From positions 682,001-746,000 of the forward strand of contig NZ_VTGX01000002.1 of the NCBI RefSeq assembly GCF_009729095.1: a stretch of 64,000 bases of DNA, given 5' to 3'. A program made the translations under genes and the position numbers. The notes under the pieces are model-generated. The model worked only from the letters and a program-made list of their open reading frames with translations, ran no database searches and was not told the origin of the DNA. Shown piece by piece: positions 52,489-61,410 of the stretch; positions within the stretch are counted from its first letter, which is position 1, and each line of letters opens with the position of its first letter. This DNA is from Mycolicibacterium sp. CBMA 247 (GTDB lineage Bacteria; Actinomycetota; Actinomycetes; Mycobacteriales; Mycobacteriaceae).

Positions 52489-53433
52489 GTGCCGCGCATC
52501 GCCTACCTCGGGCCGGAGGGAACCTTTACCGAACTGGCGTTACTGCAGATGGTGGCCCACGAGATGGTGCCCGGCCTGCAATCGGCACCCGGTGACGACA
52601 AAGACCGATTCACCCCCGTGCTGACGGACAGCACCCCCGCGGCGCTGGCCGCTGTGCGGCACGGCCGGGCCGACTGGGCCTGCGTGCCGATCGAGAACTC
52701 GATCGAAGGATCGGTGCTGCCCACCCTGGACAGCCTGGCGGTCGGCAAGCCATTGCAGATCTATGCCGAGCTCACCCTCGACGTGGCGTTCACCATCGTC
52801 ACCCGGCCGGGGCACACCGCACCGGTACAGACCGTGGCCGCATTCCCGGTCGCCACCGCGCAGGTGCGCAAATGGCTGGCCGCCAACCTGCCCGATGCCG
52901 CGATCGTGCCGGCCCACTCCAACGCCGCGGCCGCCCAGGAAGTCGCCGAGGGCCGCGCCGACGCCGGGGTCAGCACGCGATTGGCCGCGCAGCGCTGGGG
53001 CCTGGACGTGCTGGCGGCCGACGTCGTGGACGAGGCCAACGCCCGAACCCGCTTCGTCCTGGTCGGCCCTCCCGGCCCGCCGCCCTCAGCCACCGGCGCC
53101 GATCGCACCTCGGTGGTGCTGCGCCTGGGCAACACCCCGGGCGCGCTGGTCTCGGCGATGACCGAATTCTCGATCCGCGACATCGATCTCACCCGGATCG
53201 AATCCCGGCCCACCAGAACCGAGCTGGGTACCTACATGTTCTTCCTGGACTGTGTCGGACACATCGATGACGATTCGGTGGCCGAGGCACTTAAAGCACT
53301 GCACAGACGTTGTACCGATGTGCGATATCTGGGTTCCTGGCCGACCGGATCGAGCGCGGGTGCGCCCCCGCCGAGTCTGGACGAGGCCTCACGGTGGTTG
53401 GCGGGTTTGCGTGACGGGACGGACGGCTCATGA
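52489..53433 (+). CDS. pheA: Prephenate dehydratase
   Basis: This 314-aa enzyme makes phenylpyruvate for phenylalanine synthesis. The periplasmic-binding-like catalytic part starts RIAYLGPEGTFTELAL and has VPIENSIEGSVLPTLDSL and VAFPVATAQVRKWL, with the TRF motif in NARTRFVLVG. An ACT regulatory domain follows (TSVVLRLGNTPGALVSAMTEF, LTRIESRPTR with the ESRP motif). The GTG at 52489 is the start. It overlaps the next gene by four bases (ATGA). Confidence 0.96.
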   Translation: MPRIAYLGPEGTFTELALLQMVAHEMVPGLQSAPGDDKDRFTPVLTDSTPAALAAVRHGRADWACVPIENSIEGSVLPTLDSLAVGKPLQIYAELTLDVAFTIVTRPGHTAPVQTVAAFPVATAQVRKWLAANLPDAAIVPAHSNAAAAQEVAEGRADAGVSTRLAAQRWGLDVLAADVVDEANARTRFVLVGPPGPPPSATGADRTSVVLRLGNTPGALVSAMTEFSIRDIDLTRIESRPTRTELGTYMFFLDCVGHIDDDSVAEALKALHRRCTDVRYLGSWPTGSSAGAPPPSLDEASRWLAGLRDGTDGS

Positions 53434-54119
53434 GTGGACGGCTGATCCTCGTCCGCCACGGACAGTCTCACGGCAACGTCGCCCGGCGTCTGGACACCCG
53501 GCCTCCCGGTGCCGAGCTGACCGACCTCGGCCATGACCAGGCCCGGCGGTTCGCCGGAACGCTCGGTGTGCGCCCGTCGATCCTGGCCCACTCGGTGGCC
53601 CGGCGCGCAGCGCAGACCGCCGCCGGTATCGGTGTCGAAACCGGTCTTGCCCCATTCGAATTCGAAGGGGTCCACGAGGTTCAGGTCGGTGAACTGGAGG
53701 ACCGCAGCGACGACGGAGCCGTCGCCGAGTTCAACCGGGTCTACCAACGCTGGCACCAGGGCGAACTCGACGTGCCGATGCCGGGAGGCGAGAGTGCCGA
53801 GGCGGTGCTGGCCCGGTACGTGCCGGTGATCACCGAACTTCGGATGCGCTACCTGGACGACCAGGACTTCCACAGCGACATCGTGCTGGTGAGCCACGGC
53901 GCGGCGATCCGGTTGGTGGCCGCGGTGCTGGCCGGAGTCGACGGCAGCTTCGCCCTCGACCATCACCTGGCCAACACCGAATCGGTTGTGCTGGCACCGA
54001 TCACCGACGGGCGCTGGAGTTGTGTGCAGTGGGCGGCGCTCACGCCGCCGTTCTACCCGGAGCCCGCCGCGGTACCGGTCCCCGACGCGGTGAGCTGCGA
54101 AACCGACCCGATGGGTTAG
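53430..54119 (+). CDS. Histidine phosphatase (phosphoglycerate mutase-like), Rv3837c-like
   Basis: This 229-aa protein has the catalytic motif LILVRHGQSHGN, the Arg/Glu residues around HSVARRAAQTA and PGGES, and the second His in VSHGAAIRLV. These identify an active histidine-phosphatase fold. It is coupled to pheA (ATGA overlap). In M. tuberculosis Rv3837c is probably a phosphatase rather than a glycolytic mutase. The substrate is unknown. The gene ends overlapping a convergent Cys-rich gene by four bases. Confidence 0.9.
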   Translation: MSGRLILVRHGQSHGNVARRLDTRPPGAELTDLGHDQARRFAGTLGVRPSILAHSVARRAAQTAAGIGVETGLAPFEFEGVHEVQVGELEDRSDDGAVAEFNRVYQRWHQGELDVPMPGGESAEAVLARYVPVITELRMRYLDDQDFHSDIVLVSHGAAIRLVAAVLAGVDGSFALDHHLANTESVVLAPITDGRWSCVQWAALTPPFYPEPAAVPVPDAVSCETDPMG

Positions 54120-54316
54120 CCGTACCGCCGGATCGAGAGTGCACTCTCACGCCCGCACGGGCAGCCCACCGCCTCACAGTCGACGGTGAAGGTATGCGCT
54201 GCTTCGGGTGTGGTGCAGTTGTCGTCGGTGCATTCCGGGCGGTACTGGACGTGGTGGATCACGGTGCCGTGGCAATGCTCCAGACCGGCCACACACTCCC
54301 GGCACTGGATGGTCAT
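54116..54316 (-). CDS. Small cysteine-rich protein, probable zinc binder
   Basis: This 66-aa protein has CREC near the start, then EHCHG, CTDDNC and VDCEAVGCPCG: eight cysteines plus four histidines in CxxC-like pairs, suggesting one or two zinc sites. It looks like a conserved mycobacterial small protein. It sits directly after the phosphatase gene on the opposite strand (4-bp overlap). ATG 54316 has no strong ribosome site. Confidence 0.65.
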   Translation of the reverse strand: MTIQCRECVAGLEHCHGTVIHHVQYRPECTDDNCTTPEAAHTFTVDCEAVGCPCGRESALSIRRYG

Positions 54317-54394
54317 AGCCCGTTGATAGCACTGCCCAGTGACAAAACGTGGTTGCCGCGCCTAGCCCCAGCCGTCTGTCTTCGCGCAAGCGGC

Positions 54395-54733
54395 TCATCC
54401 CCAGCCCAGTTCGTGGAGCCGCTCGTCATCAATCCCGAAATGGTGCGCGATCTCATGGATCACGGTGATCACCACCTCGTCGACCACGTCGGCCTCGCTG
54501 TCGCAGAAATCCAGCAGCGCTTCGCGGTAGATCGTGATGGTGTCCGGCAATGAGCCGGCGTACCAGGAATCCCGCTCAGTCAGCGCCACACCCCGGTACA
54601 GGCCCAGGATCTCGGGCTCGTCGGGATCGCGATCCTCGACCAGGATCACGACATTGTCGATCGCGGCGGCCAACTGCGGCGGGATCAGGTCGAGCGCATC
54701 GGATACCAGCTCGTCGAACCGCTGCGAACTCAT
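54395..54733 (-). CDS. Zincin-type metallopeptidase (Rv3836-like)
   Basis: This 112-aa protein has the active-site motif VITVIHEIAHHFGIDDERLHELGW (HExxH with a downstream glutamate in the LHELG region), typical of the small actinobacterial Zincin_1 family (PF06262). The N-terminus starts MSSQRFDELVSDALDLIPP at ATG 54733; a GTG at 54745 would add four residues. It follows the septum-formation-like gene on the same strand, as in Rv3836/Rv3835. Physiological substrate unknown. Confidence 0.85.
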   Translation of the reverse strand: MSSQRFDELVSDALDLIPPQLAAAIDNVVILVEDRDPDEPEILGLYRGVALTERDSWYAGSLPDTITIYREALLDFCDSEADVVDEVVITVIHEIAHHFGIDDERLHELGWG

Positions 54734-54748
54734 CCGCACCGGCACGGG

Positions 54749-56173
54749 CTACTGCCCCGGCGGAACGGGTGCCGGCTCACCCGGCGGTGGGCCGGCGGGC
54801 GGCGGGCCGGCCTGCTCAGGAGCGGGAGCAGGACCAGGGGCGGGAGCAGGACCCTCGGGTGCCGGCGGAGGCGGGTTGAAGGTATTGGCCTGCCCGGGGG
54901 CTGGGGCCGGAGCCGTGGTGGTCGCGGCCTGCTGCGGCATGTGCTGGCCCTGGGTCTGCTGACCACTCGACGACGAACCCGACGATCCGGACGATGACGA
55001 CCCGGACGAAGAGCTCGAGCCCGACGAGCCTGATCCCGACGAACCGGATGAGGACGAGGACGACGAGGACGACGAGGACGACGACGGCTCATCGACGTCG
55101 GGCATCGGGACAGGCGGCATGTTGAGCCGCTCCTCCGGGATGTCGGGCGGTGCGACGGGGGGCTGCCCGTTGATCATCAGCGGTCCCTTGGCGCTGTTGA
55201 CGAGCGTGGACCAGCCGCCGTTGCCCAACGTTGCGCCGATGCTGCACGACACCTGGTGGCTGCCGGCCGACCAGCTGGGCAGCGAGATCGTGCTGTAGCT
55301 GAGCGCCAGCGTGGTGCTCCGCAACTGGACCGGGGCCAGGTAGCCATCGGTCATCGCGGTGCAGGCGTCCTTGATGAAGTTGTCCTGATCGCCCTCTGCC
55401 GGCAGCCCGGTCGGGAACTTCTCGGCGAGGTTGACCGCGCCGGTGACCTCCATGGCGTGCGGCGCCGCGCAATCCACCGGTACATCGGTGGGCTGATTGG
55501 TGGCGGCGTCGATGCCCAGGCAGGTGCCCGCGGCCCACACCTTCGACTGATCGACGTCTGCCACCTTGCCTACGGACTCCAGCTGGCTGTCGCCCGGGCC
55601 GAGCAGCTGCAGGCCGCACAACATGCGGCGCTCACCGGACTGCTTCCAGGCCTTTTCGCCCGACCACAGCAGGCCGATGGTGTACCTGCCGTTGGGGTCA
55701 TACTTCGGACCCAGGTAGCTGCGCACCGATGGGGTGCACTGTTCCTGACTGATCTGTTTGATCCGGTCCACAGTCGGCGGCTGAGCGCCGGGTCCGTACT
55801 CACTGCCGGGGAATGTGCGCATATCGACGGACTGAGCGACCTCGAAGCGATGGTCGTCCTTGCAGTCCACGATGTGCGCGGCGTCGGGGTTGCGGCCGGG
55901 CCAGTTCAGGCAGTCGCCACGCTTGACGTGATCGAACGTGTCGTTGCCGCGGGGACCCAGGGCGATCGCACCCGACCCGGAGTTGGAACCCTCGCTGCGG
56001 GGCAGCGCGGTGATCAGACCGGCGATCAGCAGTGCGCCGAGCGCGGTCAGCAGTAGCGCACGTCGCGTCGACGCGGCTGCCAGACTCTGCCACCACCGTT
56101 CCCTCGCGGGTCGTGCGTCGGTCGGTTGGGGGAGCAGTTCCTCGTGGTCGGGGTGCTCGGGTGCTTCCAACAT
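54749..56173 (-). CDS. Septum-formation-family membrane protein with Ser-rich and Pro-rich tail (Rv3835-like)
   Basis: This 474-aa protein has a short cytoplasmic N-terminus, one transmembrane helix near residues 38-57 (ALLLTALGALLIAGLITAL) and an extracytoplasmic septum-formation domain with paired cysteines (GDCLNWPG, VDCKDDHRFEV, CTPSVRSYLG, CGLQLLGPGDS, CLGIDAATNQP, CAAPHAMEVTG). The tail is a 40-residue serine/glycine tract followed by a Pro/Ala-rich end. The start is uncertain: ATG 56173 is chosen over TTG 56212. It lies between serS and the zincin gene as Rv3835 does. Confidence 0.85.
   Translation of the reverse strand: MLEAPEHPDHEELLPQPTDARPARERWWQSLAAASTRRALLLTALGALLIAGLITALPRSEGSNSGSGAIALGPRGNDTFDHVKRGDCLNWPGRNPDAAHIVDCKDDHRFEVAQSVDMRTFPGSEYGPGAQPPTVDRIKQISQEQCTPSVRSYLGPKYDPNGRYTIGLLWSGEKAWKQSGERRMLCGLQLLGPGDSQLESVGKVADVDQSKVWAAGTCLGIDAATNQPTDVPVDCAAPHAMEVTGAVNLAEKFPTGLPAEGDQDNFIKDACTAMTDGYLAPVQLRSTTLALSYSTISLPSWSAGSHQVSCSIGATLGNGGWSTLVNSAKGPLMINGQPPVAPPDIPEERLNMPPVPMPDVDEPSSSSSSSSSSSSSGSSGSGSSGSSSSSGSSSSGSSGSSSSGQQTQGQHMPQQAATTTAPAPAPGQANTFNPPPPAPEGPAPAPGPAPAPEQAGPPPAGPPPGEPAPVPPGQ
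54975..55085 (-). repeat. Serine-coding trinucleotide repeat tract
   Basis: The DNA reads as GAC/GAG/GAT triplets on the plus strand (reverse TCG/TCC codons), encoding a run of 14 serines and then Ser/Gly alternation. Length changes by one codon would keep the frame, so strain variation is expected. Confidence 0.75.
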
Positions 56174-56329
56174 CGCCACCCATTGTGACAGGCGTGTCAG
56201 CCGGTGTGACAAGTGATGCGGTTGTAATGTTGCGAGGTTGTGCCCGGCGGCCGTCGCCGGCGGGCGACGGTCACCTCATCGACCACCTCAGATGTACGCC
56301 GCCGCACTCCGAAAAGTAGGGTTGCGCCC

Positions 56330-57586
56330 GTGATCGACCTCAAGCTGCTGCGCGAGAATCCCGACATCGTCCGTGCCTCACAACGGGCTCGCGGCGAGGA
56401 CCCGGCGCGCGTCGACGCCCTGTTGGAGTCCGATACGGCGCGGCGGGCGGCGATCTCGGCGGCCGACAACCTGCGCGCCGAGCAGAAGGCCGCCAGCAAG
56501 CTCGTGGGCAAGGCGACACCGGAGGAACGTCCGGCCCTGCTGCAGCAGGCCAAGGACCTGGCCGAGCAGGTCAAGGCGGCCGAGACCGCCCAGGTCGAGG
56601 CCGAGAGCACCTTCACGGCCGCCCACATGGCGATCGGCAACGTGATCATCGAGGGTGTGCCGGCCGGCGGTGAGGACGATTTCGCGCTGCTCGACACGGT
56701 CGGCGAGCCGCGGGCCATCGAGAATCCGAAGGATCATCTCGAGCTGGGTGAAGCGCTCGGGCTGATCGACATGGAACGCGGGGCCAAGGTTTCCGGGTCG
56801 CGGTTCTACTTCCTCACCGGTGCCGGAGCGATGCTGCAACTGGGGCTGCTGCAGCTGGCCGCGGGACTGGCCGTGGACAACGGGTTCACACTGATGATCC
56901 CGCCGGTGCTGGTGCGGCCAGAAGTCATGGCGGGCACCGGATTCCTCGGCGCGCACGCCGAAGAGGTCTACCGGCTGGAATCCGACGACATGTACCTGGT
57001 CGGCACCTCGGAAGTGCCGCTCGCGGGCTACCACTCAGGCGAGATCCTGGACCTGGCCGCCGGGCCGCGTCGGTACGCCGGCTGGTCGTCGTGCTTCCGG
57101 CGGGAGGCGGGCAGTTACGGCAAGGACACCCGCGGCATCATCCGGGTGCATCAGTTCGACAAGGTCGAGGGCTTCATCTACTGCAAGCCCGAAGATGCGG
57201 CCGCCGAGCATCAGAAGCTGCTGGGCTGGCAGCGCCAGATGCTGGCGTCCATCGAGGTGCCCTACCGGGTGATCGACGTCGCCGCAGGCGATCTGGGCTC
57301 ATCGGCAGCGCGCAAGTACGACTGCGAGGCGTGGGTGCCCACCCAGCAGACCTACCGGGAGCTCACCTCCACCTCGAACTGCACGACGTTCCAGGCCCGG
57401 CGGCTGGCCACCCGCTACCGCGACGAGAACGGCAAGCCGCAGATCGCGGCCACCCTCAACGGCACGCTGGCCACTACCCGCTGGCTGGTGGCGATCCTGG
57501 AAAACCATCAGCAACCCGACGGTAGCGTGCGGGTACCGGATGCGTTGGTTCCCTTCGTCAGAACGGAAGTGCTGGAGCCCCGGTAG
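56330..57586 (+). CDS. serS: Seryl-tRNA synthetase
   Basis: This 418-aa class II synthetase charges tRNA-Ser. It has the N-terminal coiled-coil arm ([36 protein letters not shown]), motif 1 ([16 protein letters not shown]), motif 2 ([22 protein letters not shown]) and motif 3 ([18 protein letters not shown]). The GTG at 56330 gives the known length and start [12 protein letters not shown]. It is divergent from the septum-formation gene. No tRNA gene is adjacent. Confidence 0.97.
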   Translation: MIDLKLLRENPDIVRASQRARGEDPARVDALLESDTARRAAISAADNLRAEQKAASKLVGKATPEERPALLQQAKDLAEQVKAAETAQVEAESTFTAAHMAIGNVIIEGVPAGGEDDFALLDTVGEPRAIENPKDHLELGEALGLIDMERGAKVSGSRFYFLTGAGAMLQLGLLQLAAGLAVDNGFTLMIPPVLVRPEVMAGTGFLGAHAEEVYRLESDDMYLVGTSEVPLAGYHSGEILDLAAGPRRYAGWSSCFRREAGSYGKDTRGIIRVHQFDKVEGFIYCKPEDAAAEHQKLLGWQRQMLASIEVPYRVIDVAAGDLGSSAARKYDCEAWVPTQQTYRELTSTSNCTTFQARRLATRYRDENGKPQIAATLNGTLATTRWLVAILENHQQPDGSVRVPDALVPFVRTEVLEPR

Positions 57587-57599
57587 GTAACACGCCGCG

Positions 57600-57779
57600 G
57601 CCCGGCATCACTTCGGAACCGGGCTCGGTGTCGACGGGTTGATGGTCGGCCCGGTCGACGAGGCGCTCGCCGCCGCTGCCGACGCGCTGAGCCGACCGGA
57701 TCAAGCGCGCGGTTACCGAGAAGCCGCGTCGGCGCTGCGGGACCGGCTGGCGGCCGAAGCCCGGCGCTTCATCGACTGA
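57600..57779 (+). pseudogene. Short 3' gene remnant after serS
   Basis: A frame that opens after a TAA and ends in TGA at 57777 reads ARHHFGTGLGVDGLMVGPVD and EALAAAADALSRPDQARGYR, then EAASALRDRLAAEARRFID. Composition and codon use look genuine. The pattern resembles the C-terminal helices of glycosyltransferase-like (MGT) proteins, but only about 55 codons remain and the rest of the gene is missing. A 45-codon start at ATG 57642 is possible without a ribosome site. It overlaps the hemerythrin gene end by 11 bases. Confidence 0.45.
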
Positions 57780-58467
57780 CGCCGTTGTTGCCGAAGACCG
57801 CTCGTTCCCGCCGCCGGTGCAGCACCCGCAGCGCAGCGAGCAGGACACGCAGCCCGATCCCGGTGTGCTGCACCAGCGCTGCACGCTCGTCACCGGTCAT
57901 CATCGACAGCGAGCGCGGCCCGTCGAACGACATGCGACTGCCGTCCCGGGCGGCTCGCTCCACCGACGCCCAGTCCGCCACGGAGACGTGCTCGCTGATG
58001 AGGGGGAAAACCTCCCTCTCCTCGTCATTGATGTGGTCGGTCAACAGTGCCGAGAGTTCGGCCAGTTCGATGGCCATGAGGTCGGCGACCTGGCGGTCGC
58101 CCGTGGACAGCCTGAACTCCACAGCGCGGGCCCGCAGCTGGTCCAACCGCGGGTCCAGCGCAGCGTGGTCGTCGGTCAGCTCGCTCAGATCCAGATGATC
58201 GCCCACGCTGGCCTGGATCACCGGCCACAGCACCGTGTCCTCGGTGGTGTGGTGATGGTGGATGGAATCACACAGCAACTCCACGTACCGGGAGATGGCG
58301 CGGGCGCGGCCGGATGTACAGATCACATCCCGGTCGCGGACCGCCGTGGCCAAATCGGTCAGGCGCAGTAGATCGGCCAGCATCACTCGGTGCGCCAGGG
58401 TGATACCCAGCAGATCCGGTACGGGATCTCCCGCGCGACGGGGTACGACGGTGATGGCGGTTGGCAC
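57769..58467 (-). CDS. Hemerythrin HHE-domain protein
   Basis: This 232-aa protein has the diiron-binding pattern of hemerythrin HHE domains: LAHRVMLADLLRL (His), YVELLCDSIHHHHTTEDTVLWPVI (His and Glu), LTDDHAALDPRL (His) and LTDHINDEEREVFPLI (His and Glu). The C-terminal 60 residues are helical and basic. Mycobacterial relatives affect oxygen, nitric oxide or peroxide responses. The start is GTG 58467 with GAGGAG upstream. Confidence 0.87.
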   Translation of the reverse strand: MPTAITVVPRRAGDPVPDLLGITLAHRVMLADLLRLTDLATAVRDRDVICTSGRARAISRYVELLCDSIHHHHTTEDTVLWPVIQASVGDHLDLSELTDDHAALDPRLDQLRARAVEFRLSTGDRQVADLMAIELAELSALLTDHINDEEREVFPLISEHVSVADWASVERAARDGSRMSFDGPRSLSMMTGDERAALVQHTGIGLRVLLAALRVLHRRRERAVFGNNGVSR

Positions 58468-58592
58468 GGCAGTACTCCTCGGGTTCGGCCGATCCCCGCT
58501 CGGCGGATCGGAAGTGTCGGAGCACAGCCTGGCGCCGGTGACTTAAAGGCGACTTGTTACAGGCTTGTCGCGGCCACAGTAGGGTTGCAGCC

Positions 58593-59408
58593 ATGATCGA
58601 CATCGACCTTGCCGAAGTGCGTAACTGGTTCGGCTTCGGTGTGGCAGGCAATTTCGCCGGCCATCTCGAACAAGCCGGTGAAGCCGGGGATTTCGTCAAG
58701 GTTGTTACCGAAGGGTATGCGCCCAAGGGCATCTTCCCGTGGTACGCGCCCGGGCGGGACGACTTTCTCGGCGAGTTCCCGCTGTCCAGCGATTCCATCC
58801 TGCTGCCAGAGGCCGGCGAGGTTGACGGGCCGCTGAACCTGCAGATCGAGCCGGAGGTCGGGGTGGCCTGCCAGGTGGTGTGGAACGGCGACACCGTGGT
58901 GCGGCTGGAGCCGTTCGCCTTGGGCGCCTTCAACGACTGCTCGATCCGCAGGCCGGGCGCCCCCAAGATCAGCTACAAGAAGAACTGGGGCCCGGCCTCC
59001 AAAGGTGTTGCGCCGCAGTTCTTCGAGATCAGTGACCTGACTCCGGACGGCCCGACCGCCGACATGCGGCTGGTCTGCTACCTGCGTGAGGACGACGGCC
59101 AGCAGCACGCCTACGGGGTGGATTCACCGCTGGTGGGCTACTCGTACTACGGCGAGGTGCTGCTCGACTGGATCGTCGAACGGCTGGCCAACCAAAAGGG
59201 TTCGGCGGATACGCCGTTGGAGGATGTCGGCGCCTTGATGGTGGCCAGCGGGCATCCCGAGAACGTGCTGATCGGGATCGGCGCCACCCGTTACACCCCG
59301 CTGGGCGAGTCCACCTACCTCAAGCCGGGGGATGAGGCCATCGTGCGGGTGTACGACAGTGCCTCCAGCGCGGCTTCCGAACTGCGGCAGGTGGTTTCGG
59401 CGCGTTAA
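58593..59408 (+). CDS. DUF5718-family protein (fumarylacetoacetase-fold-like)
   Basis: This 271-aa protein opens MIDIDLAEVRNWFGFGVAGNFAGHLEQAGE. It has the motifs IFPWYAPG, LNLQIEPEVGVACQVVW and FNDCSIRRPGAPKISYKKNWG, resembling the fumarylacetoacetate-hydrolase fold, with Glu residues placed like metal ligands (QIEPEVG). The name DUF5718 is from memory. ATG 58593 replaces the longer frame at 58554. Activity unknown. It ends overlapping the convergent gene at 59405. Confidence 0.75.
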   Translation: MIDIDLAEVRNWFGFGVAGNFAGHLEQAGEAGDFVKVVTEGYAPKGIFPWYAPGRDDFLGEFPLSSDSILLPEAGEVDGPLNLQIEPEVGVACQVVWNGDTVVRLEPFALGAFNDCSIRRPGAPKISYKKNWGPASKGVAPQFFEISDLTPDGPTADMRLVCYLREDDGQQHAYGVDSPLVGYSYYGEVLLDWIVERLANQKGSADTPLEDVGALMVASGHPENVLIGIGATRYTPLGESTYLKPGDEAIVRVYDSASSAASELRQVVSAR

Positions 59409-59740
59409 CCGCCGAGCAACTCCTCCAGCCGGGCGACGAACTCGTCCGGGCGGGCCGGGGTGAACGCCGGCTTCGGATAGGTGCCCGGTACATCGAGGGT
59501 GATCAGGGTCGACCTGAACGGACGGTGCACGTCCAGTGGCAGCCAGCGGCGGAGGTCGGTGCTGCCCCACAGCCGGAAGCGCTGCATCCACAGCCCCAGC
59601 GGCGTGGCCTCGTACCCGGTGATCGACCGCAGCGGGATCACTTTCGAGGTTCCGGACGGAAAGTGATAGCGGCGCAACGTGATCGCCTCGCGATCCAGCT
59701 GGACCAGCCCGTCGTCGTAGTACTGGTGCGGGGCGTTCAT
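59405..59740 (-). CDS. Small PH-domain-like protein coupled to the MBL-Rieske gene
   Basis: This 111-aa protein has beta-rich sequence (AITLRRYHFPSGTSKVIPLRSITGYEATPLGLW) like bacterial pleckstrin-homology-type domains and a final helix (PARPDEFVARLEELLGG). Its ATG overlaps the stop of the MBL-Rieske gene (ATGA), so it is co-translated. Function unknown; the coupling suggests a partner of the Rieske protein. Confidence 0.7.
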   Translation of the reverse strand: MNAPHQYYDDGLVQLDREAITLRRYHFPSGTSKVIPLRSITGYEATPLGLWMQRFRLWGSTDLRRWLPLDVHRPFRSTLITLDVPGTYPKPAFTPARPDEFVARLEELLGG

Positions 59741-61320
59741 GACTGGCTGCCCGGCAATTTCTGCTCCTCGCGTGCGCACCGCAACTCGTGGCCCTTGGTG
59801 GTCAGGCATTTGCCGTTCTCCAGGTTCCACTGCCAGCCGTGCAGGTTGCAGGTGAGGGTATTTCCTTCCACCACACCGAATTTCGACAGGTCGGCCTTCA
59901 GGTGCGGGCATCGGCGCTGGATCTCCCAGCCATCCAGGTTGATCGATGAGGAATCGTCGTGAGCTTCGGCGAACCAGCCGTCCGCGTAGGCGATGCGTTC
60001 ATCGGTCAGGCATTTGAAGAAGGTGTACAGGTACTCGTTGTAGCCGCCGACGCGCCAGGCCTTGAACCGGGTGGACAGGAAGATGGTGTTGACCCAGTCC
60101 GGCTCGTTGTCGCGCAGCACCGTGCGCACCAATTCGGGTGCGATCTGGAACCCGTAGCGGAACTTCTCGTCCGCGATCGGTTCGCGCACCAGGCGTTTCG
60201 GGAAATCCAGTACCACGGTCTCACTGTGCTCGGGTCCGGTCACTTGCAGCTCCACCGGGTAACCGATGCCGTCGCAGATCTGGTCGCTCTGTCCCATGAT
60301 CGGCTCGAACAGGTCCCGCAGCCCGGGCAGGAGCGGTTCACCGGCCGCAGGCGCCCAGCTCGCCTTCTCCGCGGCCAGCACCGGGGCCATCCGCTGTGCG
60401 AAGTCCTCGATGTATGCGGCCTTGCCGGTGGTGAAGATCGACTCCGGGTCCTCGACCGGGTGGGTCAGCGAATTGAGCTGTGAGCCGGTGAAATCCGCTG
60501 TGCTCCCCGGGATCATCAGCAGTCCGCGGTCGTGGCCGTGGCTGCGCATCTGGTCGAGGAACACCACCTGGTCGGGGAAGATGTTCGCCGGATCGCCGTG
60601 GTCGTCGTTGAGATCGCGCAAGTCGGGGTCCAGGAAGCACGGCGGCCCGGCCGAGGGGATGACCCACGTGGCGCCGACCTGTGCGATGTATTGACGGCAG
60701 CGGTCCATCCCTCGCTGGCGCTTCTGGACGCCGAAGGCCTCCTTGGCGCGGGCGGGCATGTCGTAGACCATCGGGTACCAGATGGCGCCGGAGTACTGCA
60801 GCAGGTGTACGTCGATCTGGCCGAAGTCGGAGTGCAACATGTCTAGATCCACGGGCCGCGCGTCGTTCATGTTGAAGGCGACGGTCTGGCCGTCGTCGAC
60901 CACGAGCCCCGAATCGCCGATCGGGCCGTCGGCCGGTGCGCGCAGCGCGATGATCATCACGTCGAGGTCGCCCTTGGGGCCGCTGACGGTGTGTTTGACC
61001 GAGTCGGTGGTCTCGAAGAACCGGTGAAAGCCCAGCGCCTGCAGTTCGCGCTGAAGGTCGGGCACCGGGAAGTCGGGCAGCAGCACCACCGCGTCCTTGT
61101 TGACGTGGCGGCGCAGGTTCTGCGGGTCGAAGTGGTCCTTGTGCAGGTGCGAGACGTAGAGGTAGTCGACCTGGCCGAGGGCGTCCCAGTCCAACGCGGT
61201 GTTGTCGGGGAAGGGGACCCACGAGGCGAAATACGCGGGGTTGACCCAGGGGTCGCACAAAATGCTGCCAGCCTTGGTCTCGATCAGGAAGCCGGCATGA
61301 CCAACGCTGGTGACCTGCAC
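59737..61320 (-). CDS. Metallo-beta-lactamase-fold protein fused to a Rieske [2Fe-2S] domain (Rv3818-like)
   Basis: This 527-aa protein has an N-terminal MBL fold with VGHAGFLIET, LCDPWVNPAY and the intact metal motif VSHLHKDHFDP (HxHxDH). A C-terminal Rieske domain follows with CPHLKADL and CNLHGWQWNLENGKC, providing the two Cys and two His cluster ligands. The organisation resembles CMP-N-acetylneuraminate hydroxylase and Rv3818. The GTG at 61320 follows AAAGG. The redox substrate in mycobacteria is unknown. Confidence 0.92.
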   Translation of the reverse strand: MQVTSVGHAGFLIETKAGSILCDPWVNPAYFASWVPFPDNTALDWDALGQVDYLYVSHLHKDHFDPQNLRRHVNKDAVVLLPDFPVPDLQRELQALGFHRFFETTDSVKHTVSGPKGDLDVMIIALRAPADGPIGDSGLVVDDGQTVAFNMNDARPVDLDMLHSDFGQIDVHLLQYSGAIWYPMVYDMPARAKEAFGVQKRQRGMDRCRQYIAQVGATWVIPSAGPPCFLDPDLRDLNDDHGDPANIFPDQVVFLDQMRSHGHDRGLLMIPGSTADFTGSQLNSLTHPVEDPESIFTTGKAAYIEDFAQRMAPVLAAEKASWAPAAGEPLLPGLRDLFEPIMGQSDQICDGIGYPVELQVTGPEHSETVVLDFPKRLVREPIADEKFRYGFQIAPELVRTVLRDNEPDWVNTIFLSTRFKAWRVGGYNEYLYTFFKCLTDERIAYADGWFAEAHDDSSSINLDGWEIQRRCPHLKADLSKFGVVEGNTLTCNLHGWQWNLENGKCLTTKGHELRCAREEQKLPGSQS

Positions 61321-61410
61321 AAACAGCCTTTCGATGGAGTACTTTGATGCCCGCCCAGCCTAGCCCGAGTTGGGTGATGCGCCGATCCGGGCTGGCATTA
61401 GGCTGGCTAC

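Noticed and set aside
54975..55085. CRISPR-like regular repeat
   Set aside because: It is a trinucleotide tract inside a serine-coding region, with no spacers and no cas genes.
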